Positions 27,376 to 37,534 of a stretch of DNA of 64,000 nt are shown piece after piece (positions within the stretch are counted from its first letter, which is position 1; every line of letters starts with the position of its first letter). The DNA comes from an uncultured Clostridia bacterium (lineage in GTDB: Bacteria; Bacillota; Clostridia; Oscillospirales; Acutalibacteraceae), in NCBI GenBank assembly GCA_944380765.1, contig CALWIO010000001.1, forward strand, positions 152,077 through 216,076. Reading direction: 5' to 3'. Below the pieces are notes generated by a model. It made no database searches, was not told where the DNA came from, and saw only the letters and a list, made by a program, of their open reading frames with translations. The position numbers and the translations under genes were made by a program.

Positions 27376-28392
27376 TTACGCTCTCGCTATCATTTCACCG
27401 TATTCTTCTTTTTCCTTTTTAATAAATTCCTTGACAGCCTCAGCCGAGGGCATATCCTGCGAGCAGGCGTGGGAAGCTACAAGCATGGCCGCGGAAGCCG
27501 AGCCGAATTCAAGGCAGTCGATTATATCCCAGTCCTCAAAAAGTCCGTAAAGGAATGCGCTGGCGTAACCGTCGCCGCCGCCGAAAGATTTTAACAGCTT
27601 TACGGGGAAAGGCTTAATCGAATAGCTCTCGCCGTCATTGGTATAGGCCGTTGAGCCGTCCTTACCGTGCTTTATTATTACGATTTTGGCGTTTTTGGAA
27701 TGCCAGAAAGCCGCCGTCTGAGTATCGTTCATACCCGGCTTTATTAGCTTTTCGGTAAGGTCGTATTCCTCCCTTGAACCGAGAATTATATCCGCCTCGC
27801 CGGCGACCGCCGAATAGTAAATTGCGATTTCGTCGCTGTTTTTCCAGTTATAGGCGCGGTAGTCGATATCGAAAATTACAGGCACGCCGTTTCTTTTCGC
27901 GAGCGCCACAGCCTTTAAAGCCGCCTCACGGGAGGGACTTTCGGCAAGCGCTGTGCCGGAAATCAAGAGCGCTCTGCCCTTTTTTATGTACTCCTCGTCA
28001 ATATCCTCAACGCTGAGCTTTAAATCGGCCGCCTCGTTGCGGTACATTACTATGGAGCTTTCGGTTTCGGACTTAATCTCGGTAAAGGTAAGCCCTATTT
28101 TTTCACCGTTTTCACAGCGTTTAATGTGCGAGGTGTCTATTCCCTCGTTTTTGAAATAATCCGTAACGAAGGTGCCCAGCTGGTCATCGGACACGCGGGC
28201 GAAAAATCCGCATTTTTTGCCCAGACGCGCAAGCCCTACCGCAATATTGGCGGGCGAGCCGCCCAGATACCTTTTAAATGTAGTGCTTTCGTTTAACGGG
28301 CAATAGTAATCGACAGGGTTTAAATCCACCGCCACTCTTCCCAAAAGTATGAGGTCGTATTCCTTGGAAGCGTCAAATTCAATGTATTTCAT
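27376..28392 (-). CDS. iolC: 5-dehydro-2-deoxygluconokinase
   Basis: A 338-residue PfkB-family kinase that phosphorylates 5-dehydro-2-deoxygluconate at O6. LLGRVAVDLNP and YLGGSPANIAVGLARLG are the N-terminal substrate-binding motifs. The C-terminal catalytic loop reads FGGGDGYASAFLYGL, with the base aspartate kept. It is followed by iolB. In other bacteria the product of IolC is also the inducer recognised by IolR; no iolR lies in this window. Confidence 0.93.
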   Translation of the reverse strand: MKYIEFDASKEYDLILLGRVAVDLNPVDYYCPLNESTTFKRYLGGSPANIAVGLARLGKKCGFFARVSDDQLGTFVTDYFKNEGIDTSHIKRCENGEKIGLTFTEIKSETESSIVMYRNEAADLKLSVEDIDEEYIKKGRALLISGTALAESPSREAALKAVALAKRNGVPVIFDIDYRAYNWKNSDEIAIYYSAVAGEADIILGSREEYDLTEKLIKPGMNDTQTAAFWHSKNAKIVIIKHGKDGSTAYTNDGESYSIKPFPVKLLKSFGGGDGYASAFLYGLFEDWDIIDCLEFGSASAAMLVASHACSQDMPSAEAVKEFIKKEKEEYGEMIARA

Positions 28393-28407
28393 AGCTTTCT
28401 CCTTTAA

Positions 28408-29253
28408 CTATATATCTGACTGCATATTGAATATTCTTATATGCTTTCTGACATTCTCATAAACGCCCTCGGCTTCGGCCGCGCTGAGTTCAAAATAATT
28501 CGCTTTTTCCCTTGACTTGCAGTATTCCGAAGCCCTGAGCGCGAGACTGTCAAAACTGGCTGTGGCGATATTTATTTTGCGTATTCCGAGCATTATAGCC
28601 TGACGGAACATCTCGTCGGTGATACCCGTGCCGCCGTGAAGCACCAGCGGAGTTTCAACCATTTTGTTTATATCGTCAAGCACATCAAAACGAAGCTGAG
28701 GCAGAACAGGATAATTGCCGTGCGCGTTGCCGATAGCCACCGCGAGAGCGTCAATCCCCGTTTCGTCACAGAACAGCTTTGCGTCGTCAGGCGAAGTGCA
28801 CAGCACCTCGTGAGCCTTTCCCTCGCCCTCGTTTCCGCCGACAACGCCGAGCTCCGCCTCAACGGTCGCTCCGTAAAGGTCCGCCGCCTTTCTTACCCGG
28901 CGCACCGCCTGAATATTCTCTTCAAGCGGCAAAAGGCTGCCGTCAAACATAACGGAAGTAAAGCCCATATCGAGCGCCTTCTGCACGGTTTCAAATTTAA
29001 GCCCGTGGTCAAGATGAACGGCAATATCCGTTCTGGCGTTCTTAGCCGCCGAAATCATCATAGGCCCCATAAGTTCAAGAGGAGAATTTTTAAGACGCAC
29101 CTCGGCAATTTGAAGAATAATCGGGGTATTAAGCTCCTCCGAAGCGGCAAGAGCGCCCATAACCATCTCCATATTGCCGACGCTGAAAGCGCCGACGGCA
29201 ATGTTGTTTTTTTCCGCGTTTTCAAGCAGAACTTTCATTGGTACCAGAGCCAC
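28408..29253 (-). CDS. iolJ: 6-phospho-5-dehydro-2-deoxy-D-gluconate aldolase (class II)
   Basis: About 281 residues of class II, zinc-dependent aldolase. It splits the IolC product into dihydroxyacetone phosphate and malonate semialdehyde. HLDHGLKFETV, GHVE-like segments and VLHGGTGITDE supply the zinc ligands and phosphate site. I use the GTG at 29253 because GAGG lies eight bases before it and relatives start with MxLVxMK; a frame to 29262 has no proper spacing. It heads the iol operon. A second class II aldolase (43198-44133) is the glycolytic version. Confidence 0.9.
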   Translation of the reverse strand: MALVPMKVLLENAEKNNIAVGAFSVGNMEMVMGALAASEELNTPIILQIAEVRLKNSPLELMGPMMISAAKNARTDIAVHLDHGLKFETVQKALDMGFTSVMFDGSLLPLEENIQAVRRVRKAADLYGATVEAELGVVGGNEGEGKAHEVLCTSPDDAKLFCDETGIDALAVAIGNAHGNYPVLPQLRFDVLDDINKMVETPLVLHGGTGITDEMFRQAIMLGIRKINIATASFDSLALRASEYCKSREKANYFELSAAEAEGVYENVRKHIRIFNMQSDI

Positions 29254-29285
29254 GGCACACACCTCGTTTCCTTACAAAATTATTC

Positions 29286-29313
29286 ATTATATTTTATCAT
29301 TACGGCATATCAA
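29286..29313 (-). promoter_or_regulatory. Promoter of the iolJCBDEAG operon
   Basis: TTGATA and TATAAT separated by 16 bases on the minus strand, about 33 bases before the GTG. An overlapping alternative is TTGATT-N17-TAAAAT. No clear IolR-type operator was recognised. Confidence 0.55.
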
Positions 29314-29411
29314 AATCAATAACGCCGATAGTAAAAAAAAGCGTTTAAATACTGTGCAATATAACAACACAGAGGGATATTTTGTCGCTTTTTAAAACTG
29401 AGGGGAAAAGT

Positions 29412-29446
29412 AAAAAGTCCGCCTTTTTAAACTTTGACGGACTTTA
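29412..29446 (-). terminator. Terminator of the DUF5058-like gene pair
   Basis: AAAGTCCG pairs with CGGACTTT and is followed on the minus strand by TTTTTAC. It separates the pair from the iol promoter. Confidence 0.65.
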
Positions 29447-29449
29447 TAT

Positions 29450-30115
29450 TTATTTTACTATTTTCAGTTTATAAAGGGCGAGAGCGCCGCAGACGGAAGC
29501 TATGATTGTTACAAAAATCATTGTTCCGGCTTCAAGCCCGGGCACAAAGATATAAACTATCACTCCCGCGAGGATAGGGAATACCGACAGCTTCCAGTGC
29601 TTTGTAAAATACGAGGCTCCCAAAGCGCCGAACAACGCGGGAATAACATAGTTAAAGGCGGGCGCGAGCGGCGACTGCGGGTCGGTGATTTTAAGTATTG
29701 ACGGGCCGAAAGCCAGAACGCCCACCGCAATAACGAGAGTTGTGGTAATCGCGGAAGAAGCTATTGCCACGGTCGAGATAACCTCGCCCTCCTCGCTTGA
29801 CGCTTTATACCCGGAGCGGTCAAGGGCGCTAAGAGCGCAGGGCAGCTTTAAGTTTGTGATGTTTCCTGTCACGAAAGACAGATATGTTCCGCCCGCGCCG
29901 AGCATGGGTGTATATGTTATTACCTCCACTATCGCCGTACCCCAGTAAATGGGAATAATTTTAAGCGCGGCTTTCATAAAAATCTGTAAATCGGGGAAGG
30001 CGTTGTATCTTAAAGAAAACACCAGCGGTACGCAGAACAGCACGCAAAGCGCCGTAACAGACCAGATTTTTCCCCAGAAGTGCATACTGTCAATATATGT
30101 TCTTTCCTTTTTCAT
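29450..30115 (-). CDS. Unrecognised polytopic membrane protein, partner of the DUF5058-like protein
   Basis: 221 residues with about six membrane segments and no catalytic motif. It overlaps its upstream partner by four bases (ATGA), so the two are translated together and probably form one membrane complex. Helix-breaking glycine/proline-rich stretches (PMLGAGGTYLSFVTGN) are compatible with a transporter. The gene ends just before a terminator upstream of the iol promoter, so any link to inositol uptake is only positional. Confidence 0.7.
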   Translation of the reverse strand: MKKERTYIDSMHFWGKIWSVTALCVLFCVPLVFSLRYNAFPDLQIFMKAALKIIPIYWGTAIVEVITYTPMLGAGGTYLSFVTGNITNLKLPCALSALDRSGYKASSEEGEVISTVAIASSAITTTLVIAVGVLAFGPSILKITDPQSPLAPAFNYVIPALFGALGASYFTKHWKLSVFPILAGVIVYIFVPGLEAGTMIFVTIIASVCGALALYKLKIVK

Positions 30116-30924
30116 CGGCTGCCTCCCCAGACGAGTTCCCCGTTTTCGTTATAGCTTCTCCACACAAATCCGGTTATTTCAGACGGCACTGTCTGCCACA
30201 GCAGCACGGCTATGCCCATAGCGCCGAACATGGCAATAGGAAGCACAAAGGGTTCTAACTTTTTAAGATTTTTCTTCTTGCACAAAAGGTCAAGCGCAAC
30301 CGTAAACACCATTGCCGAAAGAAGCACGGCGACGGTCATAAATCCGGCTGAGGGACCGTCTTTCTGCACGCCCATTATACTGCGCGAGATAAACGCCGCC
30401 ATTATTCCTATAAACGCCGCTGCCGCGAGGATATCCCCGAGCGCGCTGTTTTTTTCGCCTGACTTGCCGGAGCTTAGCACACGGTTCATAGTCTTATGTA
30501 TTTTCTTGCACAGAAACGGCAGAAGCACCAGCGGAAAACACGAGCCGACAGTCATCGCCCACGCCACTGTTGAAAATTCGCGCGCGGTAAGCTGAGTGTC
30601 GGAAAGCGAAGTGGAAAGAGCTTCTAAAGCGGCCTCGGCGGCAACGGTTTCATAAGCCAGATTGCCGATTACCGAAAGCCTTATCCACGGAAGCACATAT
30701 CCGAGCGCAGAGGCAAGAGCCAGCACGGTCGCTAAAATTGAAATTGCCGGAGCGAGTGAAAACAGGGCGCTTGAAATAACCGTCTGTCTGAGCGTTGACG
30801 ACTCTATTCCCAGCTTTAAACCCCTTTTCCACGCCTTAACCATAAAAAACAGGGACTGAACAACTACAAAAATTACCACCGCGGCGGCAAGAGCGTACAT
30901 AACGCCGCTGTTTTTAAAATCCAT
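30112..30924 (-). CDS. DUF5058-like polytopic membrane protein
   Basis: 270 residues with about seven hydrophobic segments. The start MDFKNSGVMY followed by a helix, VKAWKRG, SSALFSLAPAISIL and RLSVIGNLAYET resemble the DUF5058 family as I recall it. That family has no established function. It forms a two-gene unit with the overlapping downstream protein; the pair looks like a two-component secondary transporter. The start has no competing upstream ATG. Confidence 0.65.
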   Translation of the reverse strand: MDFKNSGVMYALAAAVVIFVVVQSLFFMVKAWKRGLKLGIESSTLRQTVISSALFSLAPAISILATVLALASALGYVLPWIRLSVIGNLAYETVAAEAALEALSTSLSDTQLTAREFSTVAWAMTVGSCFPLVLLPFLCKKIHKTMNRVLSSGKSGEKNSALGDILAAAAFIGIMAAFISRSIMGVQKDGPSAGFMTVAVLLSAMVFTVALDLLCKKKNLKKLEPFVLPIAMFGAMGIAVLLWQTVPSEITGFVWRSYNENGELVWGGSR

Positions 30925-31016
30925 TCTCCGTTTCCCCCTTAATTTATCACTTTACCATATTTAAGCATTTTTCCGGGACAAAATCAATAGATACGGCTCA
31001 ATTAAGGCGGAAAAAC

Positions 31017-31045
31017 TTGTTTTAGCAAAAAATTTGTGATAACAT
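31017..31045 (+). promoter_or_regulatory. Putative promoter of cysK
   Basis: TTGTTT and TAACAT with a 17-base spacer, about 28 bases before the ATG. The leader is too short for a T-box or SAM riboswitch. Confidence 0.45.
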
Positions 31046-31073
31046 TTAACAAAAGGTTTACGGAGGTTTTGTT

Positions 31074-32000
31074 ATGAAGGTTTACAGCACGGCTGCCGAG
31101 CTTATAGGGCGCACTCCCCTTTTAAGGCTTTCGGCTGTTGAAAAAGAAAAAAATCTCGGCGCGGCGGTTATAGCCAAGCTGGAATTTTTCAACCCTGCCG
31201 GCAGCGTTAAGGACAGGGTTGCGAAAAATATGATTGAACAGGCCGAAGCCGAGGGAAAACTCAAAAAAGGTTCGGTCATTATTGAGCCTACCAGCGGCAA
31301 CACGGGAATAGGTCTTGCGAGCGTAGCCGCCGCGAGAGGCTACCGCGTTATTATAACCATGCCCGAAACCATGTCCGAGGAGCGCAGGAAGCTGATGCTC
31401 GCTTACGGCGCGGAGCTTGTGCTGACAGACGGGCAGAAAGGAATGGCGGGCGCCATTGAAAAGGCGCAGCAGCTTTCAAAGGAGATTCCCGGCAGCATTA
31501 TAGCCGGTCAGTTTACCAATCCGGCAAACCCAAAAGCGCACTACAAAACGACCGGTCCCGAAATATGGGAGGACACCGACGGCAAAACGGATATTTTTGT
31601 TGCCGGAGCGGGAACAGGTGGAACAATAACGGGCGCGGGAAAATTTCTTAAAGAAAAAAATCCCGAAATAAAAATAGTTGCCGTTGAGCCTGCCGACTCG
31701 CCCGTACTTTCGGGCGGCAAAGCCGGCGCTCACAAATTGCAGGGAATAGGCGCCGGATTTGTGCCGCAGGTGCTTGACACGGCAATTTATGACGAGGTGA
31801 TACCCGTAACCACCGCCGAAGCCTATGAAGCCGCGCGGCTGCTTGCCAAAAAAGAAGGAATTTTAGCCGGAATATCGTCCGGCGCGGCGCTTGCCGCGGC
31901 AGTTATGATTGCCGCAAGGGCGGAAAACAAAGGTAAAAACATTGTGGTACTGCTGCCCGACGCCGGCGACAGATACCTTTCCACCGACCTTTTCGGCTGA
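31074..32000 (+). CDS. cysK: Cysteine synthase A (O-acetylserine sulfhydrylase)
   Basis: A 308-residue PLP enzyme that makes cysteine from O-acetylserine and sulfide. K46 in NPAGSVKDR is the PLP lysine, [11 protein letters not shown] binds the substrate carboxylate, and [15 protein letters not shown] holds the PLP phosphate. The start has CGGAGG eight bases upstream. It is a single gene transcribed opposite to its neighbours and ends at a bidirectional terminator. The serine acetyltransferase partner is not in the window. Confidence 0.95.
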   Translation: MKVYSTAAELIGRTPLLRLSAVEKEKNLGAAVIAKLEFFNPAGSVKDRVAKNMIEQAEAEGKLKKGSVIIEPTSGNTGIGLASVAAARGYRVIITMPETMSEERRKLMLAYGAELVLTDGQKGMAGAIEKAQQLSKEIPGSIIAGQFTNPANPKAHYKTTGPEIWEDTDGKTDIFVAGAGTGGTITGAGKFLKEKNPEIKIVAVEPADSPVLSGGKAGAHKLQGIGAGFVPQVLDTAIYDEVIPVTTAEAYEAARLLAKKEGILAGISSGAALAAAVMIAARAENKGKNIVVLLPDAGDRYLSTDLFG

Positions 32001-32020
32001 TTTTCCGTGAGTTTACACAC

Positions 32021-32061
32021 AAAAAATCTCCCCTCGCTCATTTTGACGGGGGGAGATTTTT
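32021..32061. terminator. Bidirectional terminator between cysK and phoR
   Basis: AAAAATCTCCCC and GGGGAGATTTTT form a long stem with A- and T-runs at the ends, between two convergent genes. Confidence 0.8.
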
Positions 32062-32062
32062 A

Positions 32063-33739
32063 TTACTGTTTCTGAATTTCAGGCGCATTATGAAAACACA
32101 CCGTAATCACTGTGCCCTTATTCTCTTCGCTGTCAAGCGTCAGAGTTCCGCCGTGATAAGCCACGGCGTGCTTTACTATTGAAAGCCCCAAACCGGTTCC
32201 CCCGGTTTCTCTTGAATGGCTCTTATCAACCCTGTAAAAGCGTTCAAAAATCCTGTTTCTGTGCTCGGCGGGTATTCCTATTCCGGTGTCGCTGACGGAA
32301 AGCACAATTTTTTCTTTGTCTTTTTTAAGGGCGACTTTTACCTCTCCGCCTTCTTTATTATATCTTATCGCATTATCACAGAGATTATATATAATTTCTT
32401 GGAGATAACTTTTAACGCCCGTAATAAAGCAGTCGCGCTCGCCGTCTAAAAAAATGCGTACACGCTTTTTCTCAGCCAGGACTTTAAGGCTTTCCACCGT
32501 ATCGGCGGCAACAGCGTACAGGTTTACCCTGCCCGCGGGAGGACAGCTGCCCTCGTCAAGCCGGGAAAGGCGGATGATTTCTTCTATCATATTAACCAGT
32601 CTTACCGCTTCGTTTTTAATATTTCCGATAAACCTATTTGTATCTTCCGGTTCTACGAGTCCGTTTTCAAGCAATTCCGCGCTGCCTATTATTGATTGCA
32701 GGGGTGTTTTCAGTTCATGAGAAACATTTGCCGTAAATTCTCTGCGGTTCCTTTCGGCAAACGCCGTTTCGGTAACATCAATACACAAAATAACAGCTCC
32801 GGCTGTTGTTCCCTCGTATTCGTTGCAGCTTACAATAAATCTGTATTCCCTGCCGTTTCTTGTTTCCGTCAGGTTACTGCGTTTTCCCTGCAAGGCTTTT
32901 TCAACGGCTCGCGTCACATTAACGCTCCGGTCAACAGAAAGAAAGCTGCAACCTTTGATCGTATCATCTACGCAGAACAGCTTTTCAGCGGCCGTGTTCA
33001 TACTCAAAACATTGCCGTTTTTATCCAGAAGCACCAATCCCTCGTTCATAGAACCGGTTATTTTCTCAAACTCGTCTGTCCTGCGTTTTAATTCAAGCAT
33101 CTGCACCGAAATTTGTCTGTGCTGGGTGCTGATTTTTTCAAGCATGGGAGCAAGCTCGTCGTATGTTTCATTTTTTTCGGGATTTTCCAGGTCTATTTCG
33201 TTAAACGGCTTAACAATACTCTTGGACATTTTGTGTGAAAGGAAAAGCGCCAGCGCAACCGAAACAAGTACAATTCCAGTTATTGCCGGAAACAGATTTA
33301 AAATAAGGGTGCCGACCGTTGCCTGATTAACGGAAGCCCTTAGAACTCCTCCGTTTTCTAACCGCACGGCCTCATAGACGGTTCTTTGGGTTAAGGTAGC
33401 CGAATACCTTTTACTGCTGCCGCGTCCCGTTTTCAACGCTTCGGCAATTTCTTCACGGTCTGTATGGTTATCCATTTCATCAAGATCCGCCATCGAGTCA
33501 TATAAAACAGAACCGTCCGGTGAAACCAATGTGAATCTGCAAAGCGAAAAATTAAGGCTTTCGAGAAATTCTACTCCTTCTTTTTCAACCATTTCCGCCG
33601 CGAAATCCAATTCCTCTTTTAGCTGATTTTCCTGCGACTTACTGTAATATTCATACAAAAAGCCGCTTGTTATTAAAAGACTTGCAGCCATTACCGCCAT
33701 AGCTACCGCGACGATAGAACGAAATATTTTTTTTACCAT
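32063..33739 (-). CDS. phoR: PhoR-type phosphate sensor histidine kinase
   Basis: 558 residues. Two membrane helices (about 10-30 and 160-180) enclose an extracellular sensor region. A linker, a PAS domain (FEKITGSMNEGLVLLDKNG) and then the dimerisation domain follow, with the phosphorylated histidine near residue 341 in VSHELKTPLQS. The ATP lid motifs are NLCDNAIRYN and GIGIPAEHRNRIFERFYR. It overlaps phoP by seven bases. Location after pstSCAB-phoU-phoP supports phosphate sensing through the Pst-PhoU complex. Confidence 0.9.
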   Translation of the reverse strand: MVKKIFRSIVAVAMAVMAASLLITSGFLYEYYSKSQENQLKEELDFAAEMVEKEGVEFLESLNFSLCRFTLVSPDGSVLYDSMADLDEMDNHTDREEIAEALKTGRGSSKRYSATLTQRTVYEAVRLENGGVLRASVNQATVGTLILNLFPAITGIVLVSVALALFLSHKMSKSIVKPFNEIDLENPEKNETYDELAPMLEKISTQHRQISVQMLELKRRTDEFEKITGSMNEGLVLLDKNGNVLSMNTAAEKLFCVDDTIKGCSFLSVDRSVNVTRAVEKALQGKRSNLTETRNGREYRFIVSCNEYEGTTAGAVILCIDVTETAFAERNRREFTANVSHELKTPLQSIIGSAELLENGLVEPEDTNRFIGNIKNEAVRLVNMIEEIIRLSRLDEGSCPPAGRVNLYAVAADTVESLKVLAEKKRVRIFLDGERDCFITGVKSYLQEIIYNLCDNAIRYNKEGGEVKVALKKDKEKIVLSVSDTGIGIPAEHRNRIFERFYRVDKSHSRETGGTGLGLSIVKHAVAYHGGTLTLDSEENKGTVITVCFHNAPEIQKQ

Positions 33740-34407
33740 TCTTTTTCAACCATCCGATAACCAACGCCTATCACCGTTTCAATATACGCTCCCGCGCTGC
33801 CGAGTTTACGGCGAAGAGTTTTTATATGCATATCAACCGTTCTTGAACCGCCGAGATAATCCACTCCCCATACTGATGAAAGCAGCCTTTCGCGGGTAAA
33901 GACTATTCCCGGGTTTGACATAAACAGTTTTAATATTTCAAATTCCTTATAGGTTAGTTCAGTCTTAACGCCGTCAACGCTTACAGAATGCTTTGAATTA
34001 TTAAGAATAATTTTACCGGTTATTATTTCATCGCCGCCGTCATTCGAGCAGCGCCTGAGCACAGCCTTAACGCGCGACACCATTTCCATCATTCCGAAAG
34101 GCTTTACAAGGTAATCGTCCGCTCCTGTATCCAGCCCCTGTATTTTATCCGTTTCGGCGCCTTTGGCTGTTGCCATGATAATCGGGATACCGCAGGTATT
34201 GGAATCCTTTCGTATTTCCCTCAATACTTCAATTCCGTCTTTCCCGGGCAGCATTATATCAAGCAATATCAATTCCGGCTTTTCAGTTTTCAGAGCGTTC
34301 AGCAGCGTTATTCCGTCGGCAAACCCTCTCGCTTCAAAGCCTGTCCGATTGAGTGTGTAAACTTCAATTTCCCGAATAGTATCATCGTCGTCAACGCACC
34401 AAATCAT
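33733..34407 (-). CDS. phoP: PhoP/PhoB-type response regulator
   Basis: A 224-residue OmpR-family regulator. The receiver domain has the acidic pocket VDDDD, the phosphorylated aspartate near residue 50 in LLDIMLPG, and the LVKPFG lysine. A winged-helix DNA-binding domain follows (ELTYKEFEILKLF, TVDMHIKTLRRKLG). It starts one base after phoU. It is expected to bind repeats near the pstS promoter. Confidence 0.9.
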   Translation of the reverse strand: MIWCVDDDDTIREIEVYTLNRTGFEARGFADGITLLNALKTEKPELILLDIMLPGKDGIEVLREIRKDSNTCGIPIIMATAKGAETDKIQGLDTGADDYLVKPFGMMEMVSRVKAVLRRCSNDGGDEIITGKIILNNSKHSVSVDGVKTELTYKEFEILKLFMSNPGIVFTRERLLSSVWGVDYLGGSRTVDMHIKTLRRKLGSAGAYIETVIGVGYRMVEKEW

Positions 34408-34408
34408 A

Positions 34409-35059
34409 CTAATCTCCTTTATGAACTCCCGTTACTGAAAATTCTACCCATTCCGCAATATTGACGGCATGGTCACCTATTCTCTCAAAATATTTTGCAA
34501 TCATCAGCAACTCCAACGCATATTCCCCGTCGGCAGTATTTTCGGCAATCATGGAAATCAATGCGCTTTTTACCCTCCGGAACGCGTTGTCGATAACATC
34601 GTCATAATCATACAATGCCTTTGCGAGCTGCACATCATGTTTTACATAGGCGTCTATACTGTCTGTTACCATTTTTGCCGCGGCATGCGCCATAAGAGGT
34701 ATATCGCGGCTTTCCCCGCCTGTCCGGCCGTCAAGGTGTGAAATTATGTCGGCAATATCCTCCGCCTGGTCGCCGATTCTTTCCATATCCGTAATCATTT
34801 TCAAAGCCGCTGAAATTATGCGGAGATCTTTTGCTACCGGCTGCTGTTGAAGCAGAAGTTTAAGACAGATTGATTCAATTTCCCGTTCAAGGCGGTCAAT
34901 AGTCTGCCCCTGCGCCTCAACCATTTTTGCCTGTCCGGCGTCTCCGCGCAGCAAGGCATTTACGGACAAATTTATAACATTTTCACACTCAGCGCCCATT
35001 TCAATCATTTTTTTATTAAGCAGGCTGAGCTGTTCGTCAAATCTACTTCTCATAATCAT
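34409..35059 (-). CDS. phoU: Phosphate transport regulator PhoU
   Basis: A 216-residue all-helical protein with two PhoU repeats; the [16 protein letters not shown] and [20 protein letters not shown] blocks are the paired metal-binding motifs. PhoU couples Pst transport to PhoR signalling and dampens uptake when phosphate is plentiful. Its start at 35059 overlaps the pstB stop by four bases; a second in-frame ATG at 35053 is also usable. Confidence 0.93.
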   Translation of the reverse strand: MIMRSRFDEQLSLLNKKMIEMGAECENVINLSVNALLRGDAGQAKMVEAQGQTIDRLEREIESICLKLLLQQQPVAKDLRIISAALKMITDMERIGDQAEDIADIISHLDGRTGGESRDIPLMAHAAAKMVTDSIDAYVKHDVQLAKALYDYDDVIDNAFRRVKSALISMIAENTADGEYALELLMIAKYFERIGDHAVNIAEWVEFSVTGVHKGD

Positions 35060-35811
35060 CCAAACCTTCCGGTAATATAATCTTCCGTACGCTTGTCGGC
35101 AGGCGCTGAAAACAGCCTTTCTGTTTCACCGAATTCAACAAGCTCGCCCATCAGGAAAAACGCTGTATTATCAGAAATACGCACAGCCTGCTGCATATTA
35201 TGAGTTACTATAATGATAGCATATTTTTCCTTGAGCTGCAATATCAATTCCTCTATACGCAGAGTCGAGATAGGGTCAAGCGCAGATGTAGGCTCGTCCA
35301 TAAGTAAAATCTTCGGTTCAACCGCCAAAGCCCGCGCTATACAAAGTCTCTGCTGCTGACCTCCCGAAAGTGAAAGGGCGTTCTTTTTAAGCCTGTCTTT
35401 GACCTCGTCGAAAATAGCCGCGTCACTAAGGGCTTTTTCCACAATCTCATCAAGTATTACCCTGTTTCTTATACCATGAGTACGCGGCCCGTAAGCCACA
35501 TTGTCATAAATGCTCATGGGAAACGGGTTTGGCTTTTGGAACACCATGCCGATTTCCTTTCTGAGGGAATTGACATCTACATCTTTATCGTATATATTCC
35601 TTCCGTTATAGCACACTCTGCCCGTAATTTTCACATCGGCAATCAGATCATTCATTCGGTTTAAGGTTTTTAAAAATGTAGATTTTCCGCATCCGGAAGG
35701 GCCTATCAGCGCAGAAATGCTTTTAGGGGGAATATCTATGCTTATATCTTTGAGCGCCTGATTATCCCCGTACCACAGGCACAAATTTTTTGCTGTAATT
35801 ATCGGGCTCAT
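35056..35811 (-). CDS. pstB: Phosphate ABC transporter ATP-binding protein
   Basis: 251 residues, the standard PstB length. Walker A is [12 protein letters not shown], the Q-loop region is [19 protein letters not shown] (diagnostic for PstB), the signature is [15 protein letters not shown] and Walker B is [13 protein letters not shown]. It powers high-affinity phosphate import with PstA and PstC. It overlaps both neighbours by four bases. Confidence 0.97.
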   Translation of the reverse strand: MSPIITAKNLCLWYGDNQALKDISIDIPPKSISALIGPSGCGKSTFLKTLNRMNDLIADVKITGRVCYNGRNIYDKDVDVNSLRKEIGMVFQKPNPFPMSIYDNVAYGPRTHGIRNRVILDEIVEKALSDAAIFDEVKDRLKKNALSLSGGQQQRLCIARALAVEPKILLMDEPTSALDPISTLRIEELILQLKEKYAIIIVTHNMQQAVRISDNTAFFLMGELVEFGETERLFSAPADKRTEDYITGRFG

Positions 35812-36650
35812 ATACTTCTCCTTTTTGCAAAGCGTTTTCCGACTAAGGCCGCCGACATATTTATAAGCAAAGTCATCACCATAAGAATTGCAGCTATGGC
35901 AAAAGCTACGCCGAACTCCCCTTCTTCCTTTGCATATACATAAAGAGCGACTGTCAGCGTAGCTCCCGGACTTGAAAGACCTTCAAATATATTGTTAAGG
36001 GCGTGAGCAAATCCCGCAGTAAACAACAGCGCCGCTGATTCTCCGAGTATTCTTCCAACTGAGAGAATGCACCCGGTAATAATTCCGTCCACGCAGCCGG
36101 GAAGCACAACCGTATAAATTGTACGCCATTTCCCGGCGCCCAGCGCAAAAGCGCCCTCCCTGTATCCGGCAGGAACTGTTTTTAAGCTTTCCTGCGCCGT
36201 GCGCATAACGGTCGGCAAATTCATTATTACCAGAGTCAGCGCTCCGGCAAGCAGACTTGTGCCGAAATTGTTTGAGAAAAGAAGCATTCCCACAAGCCCG
36301 TATATTATTGACGGTATTCCCGAAAGTGTTTCGGAGGCATACTCGATAACCGCCGTCACTTTTTTGTTGCGGGCATATTCGGTCAGGTAAATCGCCGCGC
36401 CCACCCCCAGAGGAAGGACTATAAAGAGTGTTGCTGTTACAATATACACCGTATTCAAAATATCCGGCAGTATGCCGATTCTGTTTTCAAGATAACTCGG
36501 TTTTGTTGTCAACAGTTCCCATGTTATATGCGGCACGCCCTTTATCATTACATATCCCAATAAAAACGCCGTGAGCGACGCGGTCAGGACTGTGCATACT
36601 ATCATTAAAACTCTCATTAACAAGATATATATTTTTCTTCTGCCGCTCAT
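35808..36650 (-). CDS. pstA: Phosphate ABC transporter permease PstA
   Basis: A 280-residue permease with about six membrane helices. The EAA-loop region ([21 protein letters not shown]) and [15 protein letters not shown] match the PstA family. It lies between pstC (one base away) and pstB (four-base overlap), and forms the channel with PstC. Confidence 0.95.
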   Translation of the reverse strand: MSGRRKIYILLMRVLMIVCTVLTASLTAFLLGYVMIKGVPHITWELLTTKPSYLENRIGILPDILNTVYIVTATLFIVLPLGVGAAIYLTEYARNKKVTAVIEYASETLSGIPSIIYGLVGMLLFSNNFGTSLLAGALTLVIMNLPTVMRTAQESLKTVPAGYREGAFALGAGKWRTIYTVVLPGCVDGIITGCILSVGRILGESAALLFTAGFAHALNNIFEGLSSPGATLTVALYVYAKEEGEFGVAFAIAAILMVMTLLINMSAALVGKRFAKRRSI

Positions 36651-36651
36651 A

Positions 36652-37521
36652 TTATTTACCCTTTTTTTCCTTTAAGACAAAATTCAGCACCGCGTTTATC
36701 ATCATTATAAATATAAACAGTACTAACGCTATTGAAAACAGCGCTTTTCTTTGCAGGCTTCCGGGACTTGAATATGCCATTTCACTGGCAACGGCTGTTG
36801 TAAGAAAGCGAACGCTCTCAAAAAGAGACGGCATATTGGCCGCGTTTCCCGCCACCATCATAACAGCCATTGCCTCACCTATGGCTCTTCCGACTCCGAG
36901 CACTACCGCCGCAGCGATTCCGCTTTTCGCGGCAGGCACCGATATTTTAAAAAATGTTTCCACCGGCGTGGCTCCCAAAGCCAGCGAAGCGTCTTCATAC
37001 TCCTTTTGCACCGCGTCAAGAGCCGTTACGGAAACCTTTATTATATTTGGCAGTATCATTACCGTAAGCACGATAACCGCGGCAAGAAAGCTTGCCCCGT
37101 CAGGAACATTAAACACCAACCGAATGCCTTTTACAAGCACCAGCATTCCTACAAGTCCGTAAACTACCGAGGGTATCCCCGCAAGTAAATTTACAGCCGT
37201 TTCAACAATATTCCTGATTTTTTTGCCTGCTATCTTTGAAAGATAAACAGCGGTAAAAAATCCTATAGGAACACCTATGACAATCGCCGCGCAAGTGCCG
37301 TAAACGCTTGTAAGAATGAATGGCAGAATCCCGTATTTCGGTTCATCAGCCGTTGACGCCCACTCCTTGCCGAACAGGAAATTGATAAGTCCGATTTCCT
37401 TGATTGCCGGAATACCCGATATAACAAGGTACAGCGAAATAACCAGAACAGAGCCAACCGTTATCAGCCCCAGTATCAAAAATATTCCGTGTATAATATT
37501 TTCAAACAGTTTTTTCTTCAT
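36652..37521 (-). CDS. pstC: Phosphate ABC transporter permease PstC
   Basis: 289 residues from the ATG at 37521; an in-frame TTG at 37554 would place the start inside the upstream terminator stem. About six helices are present, with LLAGIPSVVYGLVGM and the EAA-type loop YEDASLALGATPVETFFKI. No strong ribosome binding site is visible before 37521, so translation could be weak compared with pstS. A terminator separates it from pstS, and pstCAB-phoU-phoPR probably depend on readthrough. Confidence 0.92.
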   Translation of the reverse strand: MKKKLFENIIHGIFLILGLITVGSVLVISLYLVISGIPAIKEIGLINFLFGKEWASTADEPKYGILPFILTSVYGTCAAIVIGVPIGFFTAVYLSKIAGKKIRNIVETAVNLLAGIPSVVYGLVGMLVLVKGIRLVFNVPDGASFLAAVIVLTVMILPNIIKVSVTALDAVQKEYEDASLALGATPVETFFKISVPAAKSGIAAAVVLGVGRAIGEAMAVMMVAGNAANMPSLFESVRFLTTAVASEMAYSSPGSLQRKALFSIALVLFIFIMMINAVLNFVLKEKKGK

Positions 37522-37534
37522 AATTAAACTAAAT

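Noticed and set aside
28636..29322. Plus-strand frame of 228 codons opposite iolJ
   Set aside because: Antisense to iolJ, extends across the iol promoter, and shows no recognisable domain.
30925..31073. T-box or SAM riboswitch before cysK
   Set aside because: The predicted promoter leaves only about 20 bases of leader, and no specifier or SAM-type motif was seen.
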